Origin: Caulobacter vibrioides
GTDB taxonomy: Bacteria; Pseudomonadota; Alphaproteobacteria; Caulobacterales; Caulobacteraceae
Assembly (NCBI RefSeq): GCF_002858865.1
Contig: NZ_PJRR01000022.1
Span: 32,023-96,022, forward strand
Length of the DNA: 64,000 nt
Reading direction: 5' to 3'
Shown here: positions 14,472 to 22,682 of the stretch, piece by piece
Layout of the letters: each line of letters opens with the position of its first letter
Position numbering within the stretch: the first letter of the stretch is position 1
The notes under the pieces: generated by a model
Seen by the model: the letters and a program-made list of their open reading frames with translations, nothing else
The model's database searches: none
Told to the model about the DNA's origin: nothing
Program-made: the position numbers and the translations under genes

Positions 14472-16400
14472 ATGGCCCAGGACGCAAAGACCCTTGATCT
14501 GATCGCGGTGGGCCGTTCGAGCGTCGATCTCTACGGCCAGCAGGTTGGCGGACGTCTTGAGGACATGGGGTCGTTCGCCAAGTACCTGGGCGGGAGCCCC
14601 ACCAACACCGCCGCCGGCGGCGCACGGTTGGGCTTGAAGACCGGTCTTCTGACCCGGGTCGGCGCCGATCACATGGGACGTTTCATCCGCGAGCAACTGG
14701 AACGCGAGGGCGTCGACGTTGCGGGCGTGCTCTCTGATCCCGATCGTCTGACCGCCCTGGTGATCCTGGGCATTCGCGACCGCGTGAACTTCCCGCTGAT
14801 CTTCTATCGCGAGAACTGCGCCGACATGGCGCTTGAGCCGTCGGATGTCGACGAGGCCTGGTTTGCTCAGGCAGGCGCGGTCCTGATCAACGGCACGCAC
14901 CTCTCGCAGCCCAACGTCTACGAGACCAGCCTCAAGGCGGCTCGCGCCGTGAAGGCTGCGGGGGGGCGCGTCGCCTTCGACATCGACTATCGCCCCGTGC
15001 TGTGGGGCCTGACCGGCAAGGACGCCGGCGAGAACCGGTTCGTCGAGAACCAGCAGGTCACCGCAAAGCTGCAGGAAGTGGTGGCGCTGTGCGATCTGAT
15101 CGTCGGCACCGAAGAAGAGATTCACATCCTGGGCGGTTCCACCGACACGATCGCCGCGCTCCGGGCGATCCGGAAGGCCTCTGACGCCCTGCTGGTCTGC
15201 AAGCGTGGCCCCGAAGGCTGTGTCGCGTTCCCGGGCGCGATTCCGGACACCCTGGACGAGGGGGTCAGCGCGCGCGGGTTCAAGGTCGAGGTGTTCAACG
15301 TGCTTGGCGCGGGCGACGCCTTCATGGCCGGTTTCCTGCGGGGCTGGCTGCGGCATGAGAGCGTCGAGACCTGTTGCGAGTGGGGCAACGCCTGTGGCGC
15401 TATCGTGGTCTCGCGCCACGGCTGTACGCCGGCCATGCCGACCTGGATCGAGCTGCAGGCCTTCCTCTCCGAGCGGGAGCGTCCCTTCCGTCTGCGCGAG
15501 GACGCCGAGCTTGAGCACATCCACTGGGCCACGACCCGCGAGCGTGTCTATGACGAGCTGACCGTCCTGGCGATCGATCATCGCAGTCAGTTCGAGGATC
15601 TGATCGCCGAGACCGGCGGCGACGCAGAGCGCATTCCGGACTTCAAGCGCCTTGCCTTGCGCGCCGTCAAGATGGTTGCAGGGCGAGATGAAACGCGGTT
15701 TGGCATGCTGCTGGACGGCCGCTTCGGGTTCGAGGCGTTGGCCGAGGCCGCCGACCACGACTACTGGATCGCGCGCCCCATCGAGTTGCCCAAGTCGAGG
15801 CCCCTGGAGTTCGAGTGCTCCGCCGACGTGGCGACCGAGCTTTTGGAATGGCCTTTGAACCAGGTGGTCAAGTGCCTGGCCTTCTATCACCCTGACGACG
15901 AGAGCGACCTGCGCGAGCGCCAGGAGCGGCAACTGCTGCGCTTGGCCGACGCCTGCCGCAAGACCCGTCATGAACTGTTGCTTGAGCTGATCCTGCCGCG
16001 CGGCATGTCCAGCGACAGCAGGACTGTGGCGCGTGCGATCCGCCGGCTCTACGCCCTGGGCATTCGTCCAGACTGGTGGAAGCTGGAGCCGCTGACCGAT
16101 CCCGACGCTTGGCGCGAGATCGAGATCGCCATAGCCGAGAATGATCCGCTTTGCCGGGGCGTGGTCCTGCTGGGGCTGTCGGCGCCCGAGGCCGAGCTGG
16201 TGGCCTCGTTCGAGGTGGTCGCGCCGTTCCCGATCGTGAAGGGCTTCGCGGTCGGCCGGACGATTTTCTACGATGTCGCCCGCGCCTGGCTGTCCAACCA
16301 GATCGACGATGACGCGGCCGTGACGGCGCTGGCCGCGAAGTTCAAGGTGCTGGTCGACGCTTGGCGTCGCCTCCGAGGCTCCGTGGAAAAGGCCGCGTAG
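14472..16400 (+). CDS. iolC: 5-dehydro-2-deoxygluconokinase fused to a DUF2090 aldolase-like domain
   Basis: 642 aa, about twice the length of a stand-alone IolC. Residues 1 to about 325 are a PfkB kinase (LGGSPTNTAAGGARLG; catalytic GAGDAFMAGFLRGW near 279-292) that phosphorylates 5-dehydro-2-deoxygluconate. Residues about 350-640 are DUF2090 (RVYDELTVLAIDHRSQFEDL; ARAIRRLYALGIRPDWWKLE; CRGVVLLGLSAPEAELVASF), a TIM-barrel related to class I aldolases. Since no separate iolJ aldolase gene is in the operon, the second domain probably cleaves the phosphorylated product to DHAP and malonate semialdehyde. That is an inference. The next gene starts one base after the stop codon. Confidence 0.93.
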   Translation: MAQDAKTLDLIAVGRSSVDLYGQQVGGRLEDMGSFAKYLGGSPTNTAAGGARLGLKTGLLTRVGADHMGRFIREQLEREGVDVAGVLSDPDRLTALVILGIRDRVNFPLIFYRENCADMALEPSDVDEAWFAQAGAVLINGTHLSQPNVYETSLKAARAVKAAGGRVAFDIDYRPVLWGLTGKDAGENRFVENQQVTAKLQEVVALCDLIVGTEEEIHILGGSTDTIAALRAIRKASDALLVCKRGPEGCVAFPGAIPDTLDEGVSARGFKVEVFNVLGAGDAFMAGFLRGWLRHESVETCCEWGNACGAIVVSRHGCTPAMPTWIELQAFLSERERPFRLREDAELEHIHWATTRERVYDELTVLAIDHRSQFEDLIAETGGDAERIPDFKRLALRAVKMVAGRDETRFGMLLDGRFGFEALAEAADHDYWIARPIELPKSRPLEFECSADVATELLEWPLNQVVKCLAFYHPDDESDLRERQERQLLRLADACRKTRHELLLELILPRGMSSDSRTVARAIRRLYALGIRPDWWKLEPLTDPDAWREIEIAIAENDPLCRGVVLLGLSAPEAELVASFEVVAPFPIVKGFAVGRTIFYDVARAWLSNQIDDDAAVTALAAKFKVLVDAWRRLRGSVEKAA

Positions 16401-16401
16401 A

Positions 16402-18246
16402 ATGGCTCTGGTTCGTCTCACCGCCGCCCAGGCGACCGTACGCTGGCTCGCGGCGCAGCACGTCGAGACTTCGAACGGCGAGGTTCCGTACTTCGCCGGC
16501 GTCTGGGCGATCTTCGGCCACGGCAATGTCGCCGGGCTGGGCGAGGCTTTGCACGGCGTTCGCGACGTCCTGCCGACCTATCGCGCCCACAACGAGCAAG
16601 GCATGGCCCACGCCGCCATCGCCTTCGCCAAACAGTCCCGGCGCGAGCGGGCGATGGTTTGCACCACCTCGATCGGGCCGGGTGCGACCAACATGGTCAC
16701 CGCCGCCGCCCTGGCCCATGTGAACCGGCTGCCCGTGCTGTTCCTGCCCGGCGACGTCTACGCCAGCCGCCGGCCCGACCCGGTGCTGCAGCAGATCGAG
16801 GACTTCGGCGACGGCACGATCAGCGCCAATGACTGCTTCAAGCCGGTCTCACGCTATTTCGACCGGATTACGCGGCCCGAACAGATCCTGGATGCTCTGC
16901 CGCGGGCGCTGGCCGTGATGCTGGATCCGGCGACCTGCGGACCGGCTACGCTGGCCTTTTGTCAGGATGTCCAGGCCGAGGCCTTCGACTATCCGCAAGC
17001 CTTTTTCGCCAAGCGGGTTTGGCGCATTCGCGCGCCGCAGCCCGATCCTCGGGAGCTCGATGATCTGGTCGGCCTGATCAAGGCCGCTGAGCGTCCGCTC
17101 ATCGTGGCCGGGGGCGGGGTGCTGTACGCCCGCGCCGAGGCGGCCCTGGCGGATCTGGCGCACGACGCCGGATTGCCGGTCGTCGAGACCCAAGGGGGCA
17201 AGGGAAGCCTGGCCTGGGATCATCCCTTGAACCTGGGCGCCGTCGGCGTAACCGGTACGACCGCCTCGGTCGCGGCGGCTGAAGCGGCTGATCTGGTGAT
17301 CGGTCTGGGCACGCGCCTGCAGGACTTCACAACGGGCTCGCGAGCTCTGTTCGGCGCCGAGGGGCGCAAGCTGGTCCAGGTCAATGTCGCGCCTCATGAC
17401 GCGCACAAGCATGGAGCGACCAGCGTCGTCGGCGACGCCCTGGCGGTGCTGGAGGCCTTGGCCGAGCGGCTGGACGGCTGGCGTGCGCCGTTCGCCTGGA
17501 CCGAGCTGGCCACCAGCGGCGTGCCGGCCTGGAACGCGATCTTCGACGCCAGCACCAGGGCCGACACGCGGCCTCTGCCCACCGACGCCCAGGTGTTGGG
17601 CGCGGTGTGGCGAGCCTCGTCCGACGACAGTGTGGTGGTCTGCGCCGCCGGCGGTCTGCCCGGCGAACTGCACAAGCTTTGGCGCACGCGCATGCCGGGC
17701 GGCTACCACGTCGAATACGGCTTCTCCTGCATGGGGTACGAGATCGCCGGCGCGGTCGGCGTGAAAATGGCTGAACCCGACCGCGAGGTGCATGTGATGG
17801 TCGGGGACGGCAGCTATCTGATGCTGAACTCCGAACTCGCCACCTCGGTGATGCTGGGGACCAAGCTGATCGTCACGATCCTCGACAACCGGGGCTACGG
17901 CTGCATCAACCGCCTGCAGGCGGCGACCGGCGGCGCGGCGTTCAACAACCTGCTGGCCGACACGCTGCACGAAACCTTGCCCGACATCGACTTCGCCGCC
18001 CATGCCGCCAGCCTGGGTGCGCGCTCGGAGAAGGTGGGCGATCTGTCGAGCCTGGAAGCCGCGCTTCAGCGCGCCAAGGCCAGCGACCGGACCTATGTCG
18101 TCGTCATCGACACCGACCCCATGCCGACGACCGAGGGCGGCGCCTGGTGGGACGTGGCGGTGCCCGAGGTCTCCGTGCGGCCCAGCGTGAACGCCGCGCG
18201 CGCCGACTACGACCTGAAGATCAAGCAACAGCGTACAGGGGACTGA
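16402..18246 (+). CDS. iolD: 3D-(3,5/4)-trihydroxycyclohexane-1,2-dione hydrolase (ThDP enzyme)
   Basis: Opens the cyclohexane ring to give 5-deoxy-glucuronate. 614 aa, normal for the family. The N-terminal pyrimidine-binding domain carries YRAHNEQGMAHAAIAFAK with the ThDP-activating Glu. The central domain has ERPLIVAGGGVLYA and VIGLGTRLQDFTTGS. The C-terminal PP domain contains HVEYGFSCMGYEIAGAVGVK, the Mg-ThDP motif GDGSYLMLNSELAT and LIVTILDNRGYG. Three bases separate its stop from iolE. Assignment as IolD rather than another acetolactate-synthase-like enzyme is supported by the operon. Confidence 0.95.
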   Translation: MALVRLTAAQATVRWLAAQHVETSNGEVPYFAGVWAIFGHGNVAGLGEALHGVRDVLPTYRAHNEQGMAHAAIAFAKQSRRERAMVCTTSIGPGATNMVTAAALAHVNRLPVLFLPGDVYASRRPDPVLQQIEDFGDGTISANDCFKPVSRYFDRITRPEQILDALPRALAVMLDPATCGPATLAFCQDVQAEAFDYPQAFFAKRVWRIRAPQPDPRELDDLVGLIKAAERPLIVAGGGVLYARAEAALADLAHDAGLPVVETQGGKGSLAWDHPLNLGAVGVTGTTASVAAAEAADLVIGLGTRLQDFTTGSRALFGAEGRKLVQVNVAPHDAHKHGATSVVGDALAVLEALAERLDGWRAPFAWTELATSGVPAWNAIFDASTRADTRPLPTDAQVLGAVWRASSDDSVVVCAAGGLPGELHKLWRTRMPGGYHVEYGFSCMGYEIAGAVGVKMAEPDREVHVMVGDGSYLMLNSELATSVMLGTKLIVTILDNRGYGCINRLQAATGGAAFNNLLADTLHETLPDIDFAAHAASLGARSEKVGDLSSLEAALQRAKASDRTYVVVIDTDPMPTTEGGAWWDVAVPEVSVRPSVNAARADYDLKIKQQRTGD

Positions 18247-18249
18247 CCC

Positions 18250-19149
18250 ATGACCATCCGTTTCGGCGTGAGCCCCATCGCCTGGATCAACGACGACATG
18301 CCCGAGCTGGGCGGGGACACGCCCCTGGAAAGCGTGCTGGCCGACTGCCAGGCGATCGGCTTCGAAGGCGTCGAGCTGGGCGGAGTTTTCCCGCGCGATC
18401 CGGCGGTGCTGAAGCCGCTGCTCGACCGCTACGGCCTCGACCTGGTCGGCGGCTGGTACAGCGGCAATCTTCTGCCCCATTCGGCCGAGGACGAAATCGC
18501 CGCCCTGCAGCCGCATCTGGCCCTGCTCAAGGCGATGGGTTGTACGGTGTTCATCCATGCCGAGACCAGCAACGCGATCCACGGCGCGCGCGACACGGCG
18601 CTATCGGCCACGCCGCGGCTGGACGCCGAGGGCTGGACGCTGTTCGGCGCGCGTCTGACCAAGGTGGCGGACTACATCGCCGCCCAGGGTCTGAAGTTCG
18701 CCTATCACCATCATCTGGGCACAGTGGTCGAGCGGCCGCAGGACCTGGAGGCGTTTCTGAGCGCAACCGGCCCGTCGGTGGGCCTGACAGTCGACACCGG
18801 CCACGCGGCGCTGGGCGGGGTCGACCCGGTTGCGCTGATCCGCGCCCATCCGGAGCGCGTCGCCCATGTCCACTGCAAGGATGTCCGCCGCGAGGTCTTC
18901 CAGTCGGTGATCGGCCAGAAGGGCGGCAGCTTCCTGGATGGCGTGCTGGCAGGCATGTTTACAGTGCCCGGCGACGGCGGCCTGGACTACGCGGCGGTGA
19001 TGCAGGCCTTGGCCGAGATCAACTACTCGGGCTGGATCATCGTCGAGGCCGAACAGGATCCCGCCATCGCCAATCCGCGCCAGTACGGCGAGATGGGCTT
19101 GGCGACCCTCAAAAAGGAAGCCGCTGCAACGGGCCTGAGGGCGGCGTGA
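18250..19149 (+). CDS. iolE: myo-inosose-2 dehydratase
   Basis: Dehydrates 2-keto-myo-inositol. 299 aa, a xylose-isomerase-like TIM barrel. Typical segments are FGVSPIAWINDDMPELGGDT at the N-terminus, CQAIGFEGVELGGVFPRDP, FAYHHHLGTVVERPQDLEAF, VDTGHAALGGVDPVALI and HVHCKDVRREVF, which hold the metal-binding His, Asp and Glu residues. The C-terminus YSGWIIVEAEQDP is also characteristic. The stop overlaps the iolB start by one base, so translation is coupled. Confidence 0.95.
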   Translation: MTIRFGVSPIAWINDDMPELGGDTPLESVLADCQAIGFEGVELGGVFPRDPAVLKPLLDRYGLDLVGGWYSGNLLPHSAEDEIAALQPHLALLKAMGCTVFIHAETSNAIHGARDTALSATPRLDAEGWTLFGARLTKVADYIAAQGLKFAYHHHLGTVVERPQDLEAFLSATGPSVGLTVDTGHAALGGVDPVALIRAHPERVAHVHCKDVRREVFQSVIGQKGGSFLDGVLAGMFTVPGDGGLDYAAVMQALAEINYSGWIIVEAEQDPAIANPRQYGEMGLATLKKEAAATGLRAA

Positions 19150-19955
19150 TGAGCAAGCTGCTGGTTCGCCCCCATGCGCCCGACGCGACGGGCTCGGTGC
19201 TCGAGGTCACGCCCGCCTCGGCCGGCTGGACCCATGTCGGCTTCCAGGTCGTCAAGCTGGCGGCCGGCGCGGTCTTCGAGGGCGGTGATCCCGATCGCGA
19301 AACCTGCGTCGTGGTGATGAGCGGAACCGCCGAAGTCTCGGCCCAGGGCGTCTCCTTCGGCGCGATCGGTGGTCGCGCCAGCGTGTTCGAGGACAAGGCG
19401 CCGGGTGCGGTCTATGTGCCGGCCGCCATCGCCTTCTCGGTGTCGGCTGTCAGTGACGTGGAGGTGGCGCTGTGCAGCGCGCCGGGCCAGCCGGGCGGCC
19501 AAGCGCGGCTGATCGCCGAGCGCGATATGCCACGCGAGACGCGGGGCAGGGGAACCAACACGCGCTTTGTCCGCAACATCCTGCCCGAGACGGCGCCGGC
19601 CGATGGCCTGTTGGTGGTCGAGGTGATCACCCCAGGCGGCCACTGGTCCAGTTATCCGCCTCATAAGCACGACACCGCGGCGGAGGGCGAGGAAACGGCG
19701 CTGGAGGAAACCTACTATCATCGCCTGAACCCGCCCCAGGGCTTCGCCTTCCAGCGCGTCTACACCGACGACCGAAGCCTGGACGAAACGGTCTGCGTGC
19801 AAGACGGGGACGTCGTGATGGTGCCCCGCGGCTACCACCCGGTCGGCGCGCCGCATGGCTACGACCTTTACTATCTGAACGTCATGGCCGGCCCGCACCG
19901 GAAGTGGATCTTCCGCAATGACCCCGCCCACGACTGGATCATGCGCCAGGCCTGA
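19149..19955 (+). CDS. iolB: 5-deoxy-glucuronate isomerase
   Basis: Converts 5-deoxy-glucuronate to 5-dehydro-2-deoxygluconate, the substrate of IolC. 268 aa, bicupin fold. The start is the ATG at 19149 that shares a base with the iolE stop. The metal site in the second cupin is seen in WSSYPPHKHDTAAEGEETAL and ETYYHR (His, His, Glu, His). The family tail GYDLYYLNVMAGPHRKWIF and NDPAHDWI is present. IolB is nearly diagnostic for an inositol pathway, so it strengthens the assignments of its neighbours. Confidence 0.95.
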   Translation: MSKLLVRPHAPDATGSVLEVTPASAGWTHVGFQVVKLAAGAVFEGGDPDRETCVVVMSGTAEVSAQGVSFGAIGGRASVFEDKAPGAVYVPAAIAFSVSAVSDVEVALCSAPGQPGGQARLIAERDMPRETRGRGTNTRFVRNILPETAPADGLLVVEVITPGGHWSSYPPHKHDTAAEGEETALEETYYHRLNPPQGFAFQRVYTDDRSLDETVCVQDGDVVMVPRGYHPVGAPHGYDLYYLNVMAGPHRKWIFRNDPAHDWIMRQA

Positions 19956-19988
19956 ACGGCCGCCCCAGAACGACGAGAGGAGCGCGTG

Positions 19989-21488
19989 ATGCGCGACATT
20001 CCCCATTTCATCGGCGGCCAGAAGGTCGACGGAGCCTCGGGCCGTTTCGGCGAGGTGTTCGACCCCAACACCGGCAAGGTCCAGGCCAGGGTGGCCCTGG
20101 CCTCGGCCGGCGAACTGAACACGGCCATCGCCAACGCCAAGGTCGCTCAAGCCGCCTGGGCCGCGACCAATCCCCAGCGCCGCGCGCGGGTGATGTTCGA
20201 GTTCAAGCGCCTGCTTGAAGTCCATATGGACGAACTGGCGGCGCTGCTGTCGTCCGAGCACGGCAAGGTCATCGCCGACAGCAAGGGCGACATCCAGCGG
20301 GGCTTGGAGGTGATCGAGTTCGCCTGCGGCGTCCCGCATCTTCTGAAGGGCGAGTACACCCAGGGCGCGGGTCCCGGCATCGACGTCTATTCGATGCGTC
20401 AGCCATTGGGCGTCGTAGCGGGCATCACCCCGTTCAACTTCCCGGCCATGATCCCGATGTGGATGTTCGGCCCGGCTATCGCGACAGGCAACGCCTTCAT
20501 CCTGAAGCCCTCTGAGCGTGATCCCTCCGTGCCGGTGCGTCTGGCCGAGTTGATGATCGAGGCCGGCCTGCCGCCCGGCGTTCTGAACGTCGTCCACGGC
20601 GACAAGGACTGCGTTGAGGCCATTCTCGACCATCCGGACATCAAGGCCGTCAGCTTCGTGGGCAGTTCGGATATCGCCCAGTCAGTGTTCCAGCGCGCCG
20701 GCGCGGCCGGCAAGCGGGTCCAGGCGATGGGCGGGGCCAAGAACCATGGCCTGGTCATGCCCGATGCTGATCTCGATCAGGCCGTGGCCGACATTATCGG
20801 TGCGGCCTACGGCTCGGCCGGCGAGCGTTGCATGGCCCTGCCGGTCGTCGTGCCGGTCGGCGAGAAGACCGCCACCGCCCTGCGCGAGAAGCTGGTCGCG
20901 GCCATCGGCGGCCTTCGGGTCGGCGTCTCGACCGATCCGGACGCCCATTACGGACCGGTGGTCAGCGCCGCCCACAAGGCGCGCATCGAAAGTTACATCC
21001 AGATGGGCGTCGATGAAGGCGCCGAGTTGGTCGTTGATGGCCGGGGCTTTTCGCTGCAGGGCCACGAGGAAGGCTTCTTCGTCGGTCCGACCCTGTTCGA
21101 TCACGTCAAGCCGACCAGTCGCTCCTATCACGACGAGATTTTCGGCCCGGTGCTGCAGATGGTCCGCGCCGAAAGTCTGGAGGAGGGGATCGCGCTGGCC
21201 TCGCGCCACCAGTACGGCAATGGCGTGGCGATCTTCACTCGTAACGGCGACGCCGCGCGCGAGTTCGCCGACCAGGTCGAGGTGGGCATGGTCGGGATCA
21301 ACGTCCCGATCCCCGTGCCGGTGGCCTATCACAGCTTCGGCGGCTGGAAGCGCTCGGGCTTTGGCGACCTCAATCAATACGGCATGGACGGCGTGCGGTT
21401 CTACACCCGCACCAAGACCGTGACCCAGCGCTGGCCCAAGGGCGGGGCGGTGCTGGACCAGAGCTTTGTCATCCCCACCATGCGGTGA
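19989..21488 (+). CDS. iolA: CoA-acylating (methyl)malonate-semialdehyde dehydrogenase
   Basis: Last step of the pathway: malonate semialdehyde plus CoA and NAD+ gives acetyl-CoA and CO2. 499 aa, aldehyde dehydrogenase superfamily. MmsA/IolA markers include PLGVVAGITPFNFPAMIPMW, LKPSERDPSVPVRLAEL, GGAKNHGLVMPDADLDQAV and the catalytic Cys in YGSAGERCMALPVVV (about residue 281), all characteristic of MMSDH. I take the ATG at 19989; GTG at 19986 is an alternative one codon earlier. An AGAGGAG ribosome-binding site precedes it. It is the last gene of the iol operon, followed by a terminator. Confidence 0.95.
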   Translation: MRDIPHFIGGQKVDGASGRFGEVFDPNTGKVQARVALASAGELNTAIANAKVAQAAWAATNPQRRARVMFEFKRLLEVHMDELAALLSSEHGKVIADSKGDIQRGLEVIEFACGVPHLLKGEYTQGAGPGIDVYSMRQPLGVVAGITPFNFPAMIPMWMFGPAIATGNAFILKPSERDPSVPVRLAELMIEAGLPPGVLNVVHGDKDCVEAILDHPDIKAVSFVGSSDIAQSVFQRAGAAGKRVQAMGGAKNHGLVMPDADLDQAVADIIGAAYGSAGERCMALPVVVPVGEKTATALREKLVAAIGGLRVGVSTDPDAHYGPVVSAAHKARIESYIQMGVDEGAELVVDGRGFSLQGHEEGFFVGPTLFDHVKPTSRSYHDEIFGPVLQMVRAESLEEGIALASRHQYGNGVAIFTRNGDAAREFADQVEVGMVGINVPIPVPVAYHSFGGWKRSGFGDLNQYGMDGVRFYTRTKTVTQRWPKGGAVLDQSFVIPTMR

Positions 21489-21538
21489 CGGTTTTCGGGG
21501 CCTCCCCGAACGATAGCGCCGCCTGCGAGCGCGACCTC

Positions 21539-21573
21539 AGGCCTCGGACGAAGCGCGTCCGGGGCCTTTTCTT
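21539..21573 (+). terminator. terminator of the iol operon
   Basis: AGGCCTCGGAC (21539-21549), loop GAAGCGC, GTCCGGGGCCT, then TTTCTT. The 11-bp stem has one mismatch and a U-rich tail, 51 bp after iolA. Confidence 0.85.
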
Positions 21574-21635
21574 GTCGATGTTCAGCGCCTGGTTACCGGC
21601 GATGGCGCGGTGTCAGCGTTCGGGCGTTGCGATGC

Positions 21636-21653
21636 GTCAGGAGCGTGTCAGGA
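21636..21653 (+). promoter_or_regulatory. direct repeat GTCAGGA-N4-GTCAGGA
   Basis: Two identical GTCAGGA heptamers with an 11-bp period (21636-21642 and 21647-21653), 22 bp upstream of the PepSY gene start. One-helical-turn direct repeats are the usual form of OmpR/PhoB-family sites; autoregulation by the response regulator of this operon is the simple guess. Confidence 0.5.
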
Positions 21654-21675
21654 TGCCTGTGGAATCCTAAGCGCC

Positions 21676-22017
21676 ATGACCCAGTCCCGATCTTTCCCCG
21701 TCGCCCTTGTCGCCCTCGTCGCTATCGCCGCGGCCGTCTTGGCGACAAGCGCAACCGCCGACGACCACAAGGCGCACAAGAAGAGAGACCACGATGTCGC
21801 CCGCGAGGCGTTGCTGCGCCGGGAAGTGCTGCCCCTGACCCGTATTCTCGCAATCGCGGCCGAACGAGCGCCTGGCGAAGTGATCGAGGTCGAGCTGGAG
21901 GAAGCCGGCCCCGGCCGCCTGAAGTATGATCTCAAGATCCTGGCCAAGAACGGACGTGTCCGGGAGTTGGAACTCGACGCCAAGACCGGCGCGACCCTGA
22001 AGCTTGAGGACGATTGA
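21676..22017 (+). CDS. PepSY-domain periplasmic protein
   Basis: 113 residues from the ATG at 21676. MTQSRSFPVALVALVAIAAA and following residues to SATA are a signal peptide; the next part is His/Lys-rich (DDHKAHKKRDHD). The remaining about 75 residues match the PepSY pattern: LPLTRILAIAAERAPGEVIE, VELEEAGPGRLKYDLKIL and VRELELDAKTGATLKLED. PepSY proteins beside PhoPQ/QseBC-like systems often modulate signalling or bind metals. Here the stop overlaps the response-regulator start by one base, so it belongs to the same operon. The His-rich patch could bind metal (inference). Confidence 0.85.
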   Translation: MTQSRSFPVALVALVAIAAAVLATSATADDHKAHKKRDHDVAREALLRREVLPLTRILAIAAERAPGEVIEVELEEAGPGRLKYDLKILAKNGRVRELELDAKTGATLKLEDD

Positions 22018-22682
22018 TGCGCGCGCTCGTCGTCGAGGATGATCCGGTCGTGGGCCCAGACCTCGCCAAGGCGCTGAGCGCGTCGGGCTTCGTGGTCGAT
22101 ATCGCCCGCGATGGCGAGGACGCGTCCTTCAAGGGCGAGGTCGAGGATTACGCGCTTGTCGTGCTGGATCTGGGCCTGCCGCGTCTTGACGGTCTGTCGG
22201 TGCTTCGGCGCTGGCGGGCCAATGACCGCGCCTTCCCGGTGCTGATCCTGTCGGCGCGGGGCGACTGGACCGAGAAGGTCGAAGGCATCGAGGCCGGCGC
22301 CGACGACTATCTGGCCAAGCCTTTCGAGATGGGCGAACTGCTGGCGCGCGCGCGTGGCCTCGTGCGCCGTGCGGCGGGCCGCACGTCACCCGTGATCGGC
22401 GCGGGGCGACTGGCCCTGGATACGCGGCGCATGTCCGCCACCCTGGACGGCGCGCCGATCCGCTTGTCGCCGCTTGAGTTCCGGCTGCTGGACTGCCTGG
22501 CGCACAACCCCGGACGGGCTGTTTCGGCCGGTGAGCTTGCCGAACAGCTCTACGGCGTCGCCGACACCGCCGACACCAACGCCATCGAGGCCCTGGTGGC
22601 GCGCCTTCGCCGCAAAATCGGCGCCGACGTTATCGAAACCCGCAGAGGCTTTGGCTACCTGCTGGCCGGCGGGACGGCGTGA
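22017..22682 (+). CDS. OmpR-family response regulator (QseB/PhoP-like)
   Basis: 221 aa from the ATG at 22017; a TTG one codon earlier is also open. Receiver domain with VEDD (6-9), phospho-acceptor Asp51 in LVVLDLGLPRLDG, and Lys101 in GADDYLAKPFEMGELLAR. The C-terminal winged helix has RLSPLEFRLLDCLAHNPGRA, EAVVARLRRK-type recognition helix (ALVARLRRKIG) and RGFGYLL. It is flanked by the PepSY gene and the kinase with overlapping stops and starts, so this is a three-gene signalling operon. Confidence 0.92.
   Translation: MRALVVEDDPVVGPDLAKALSASGFVVDIARDGEDASFKGEVEDYALVVLDLGLPRLDGLSVLRRWRANDRAFPVLILSARGDWTEKVEGIEAGADDYLAKPFEMGELLARARGLVRRAAGRTSPVIGAGRLALDTRRMSATLDGAPIRLSPLEFRLLDCLAHNPGRAVSAGELAEQLYGVADTADTNAIEALVARLRRKIGADVIETRRGFGYLLAGGTA

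Noticed and set aside
14100..16526. Very long minus-strand open frame opposite iolR/iolC (about 800 codons)
   Set aside because: Composition is low-complexity Arg/Gly/His-rich and it mirrors the codon pattern of iolC; no motifs. High-GC antisense shadow.
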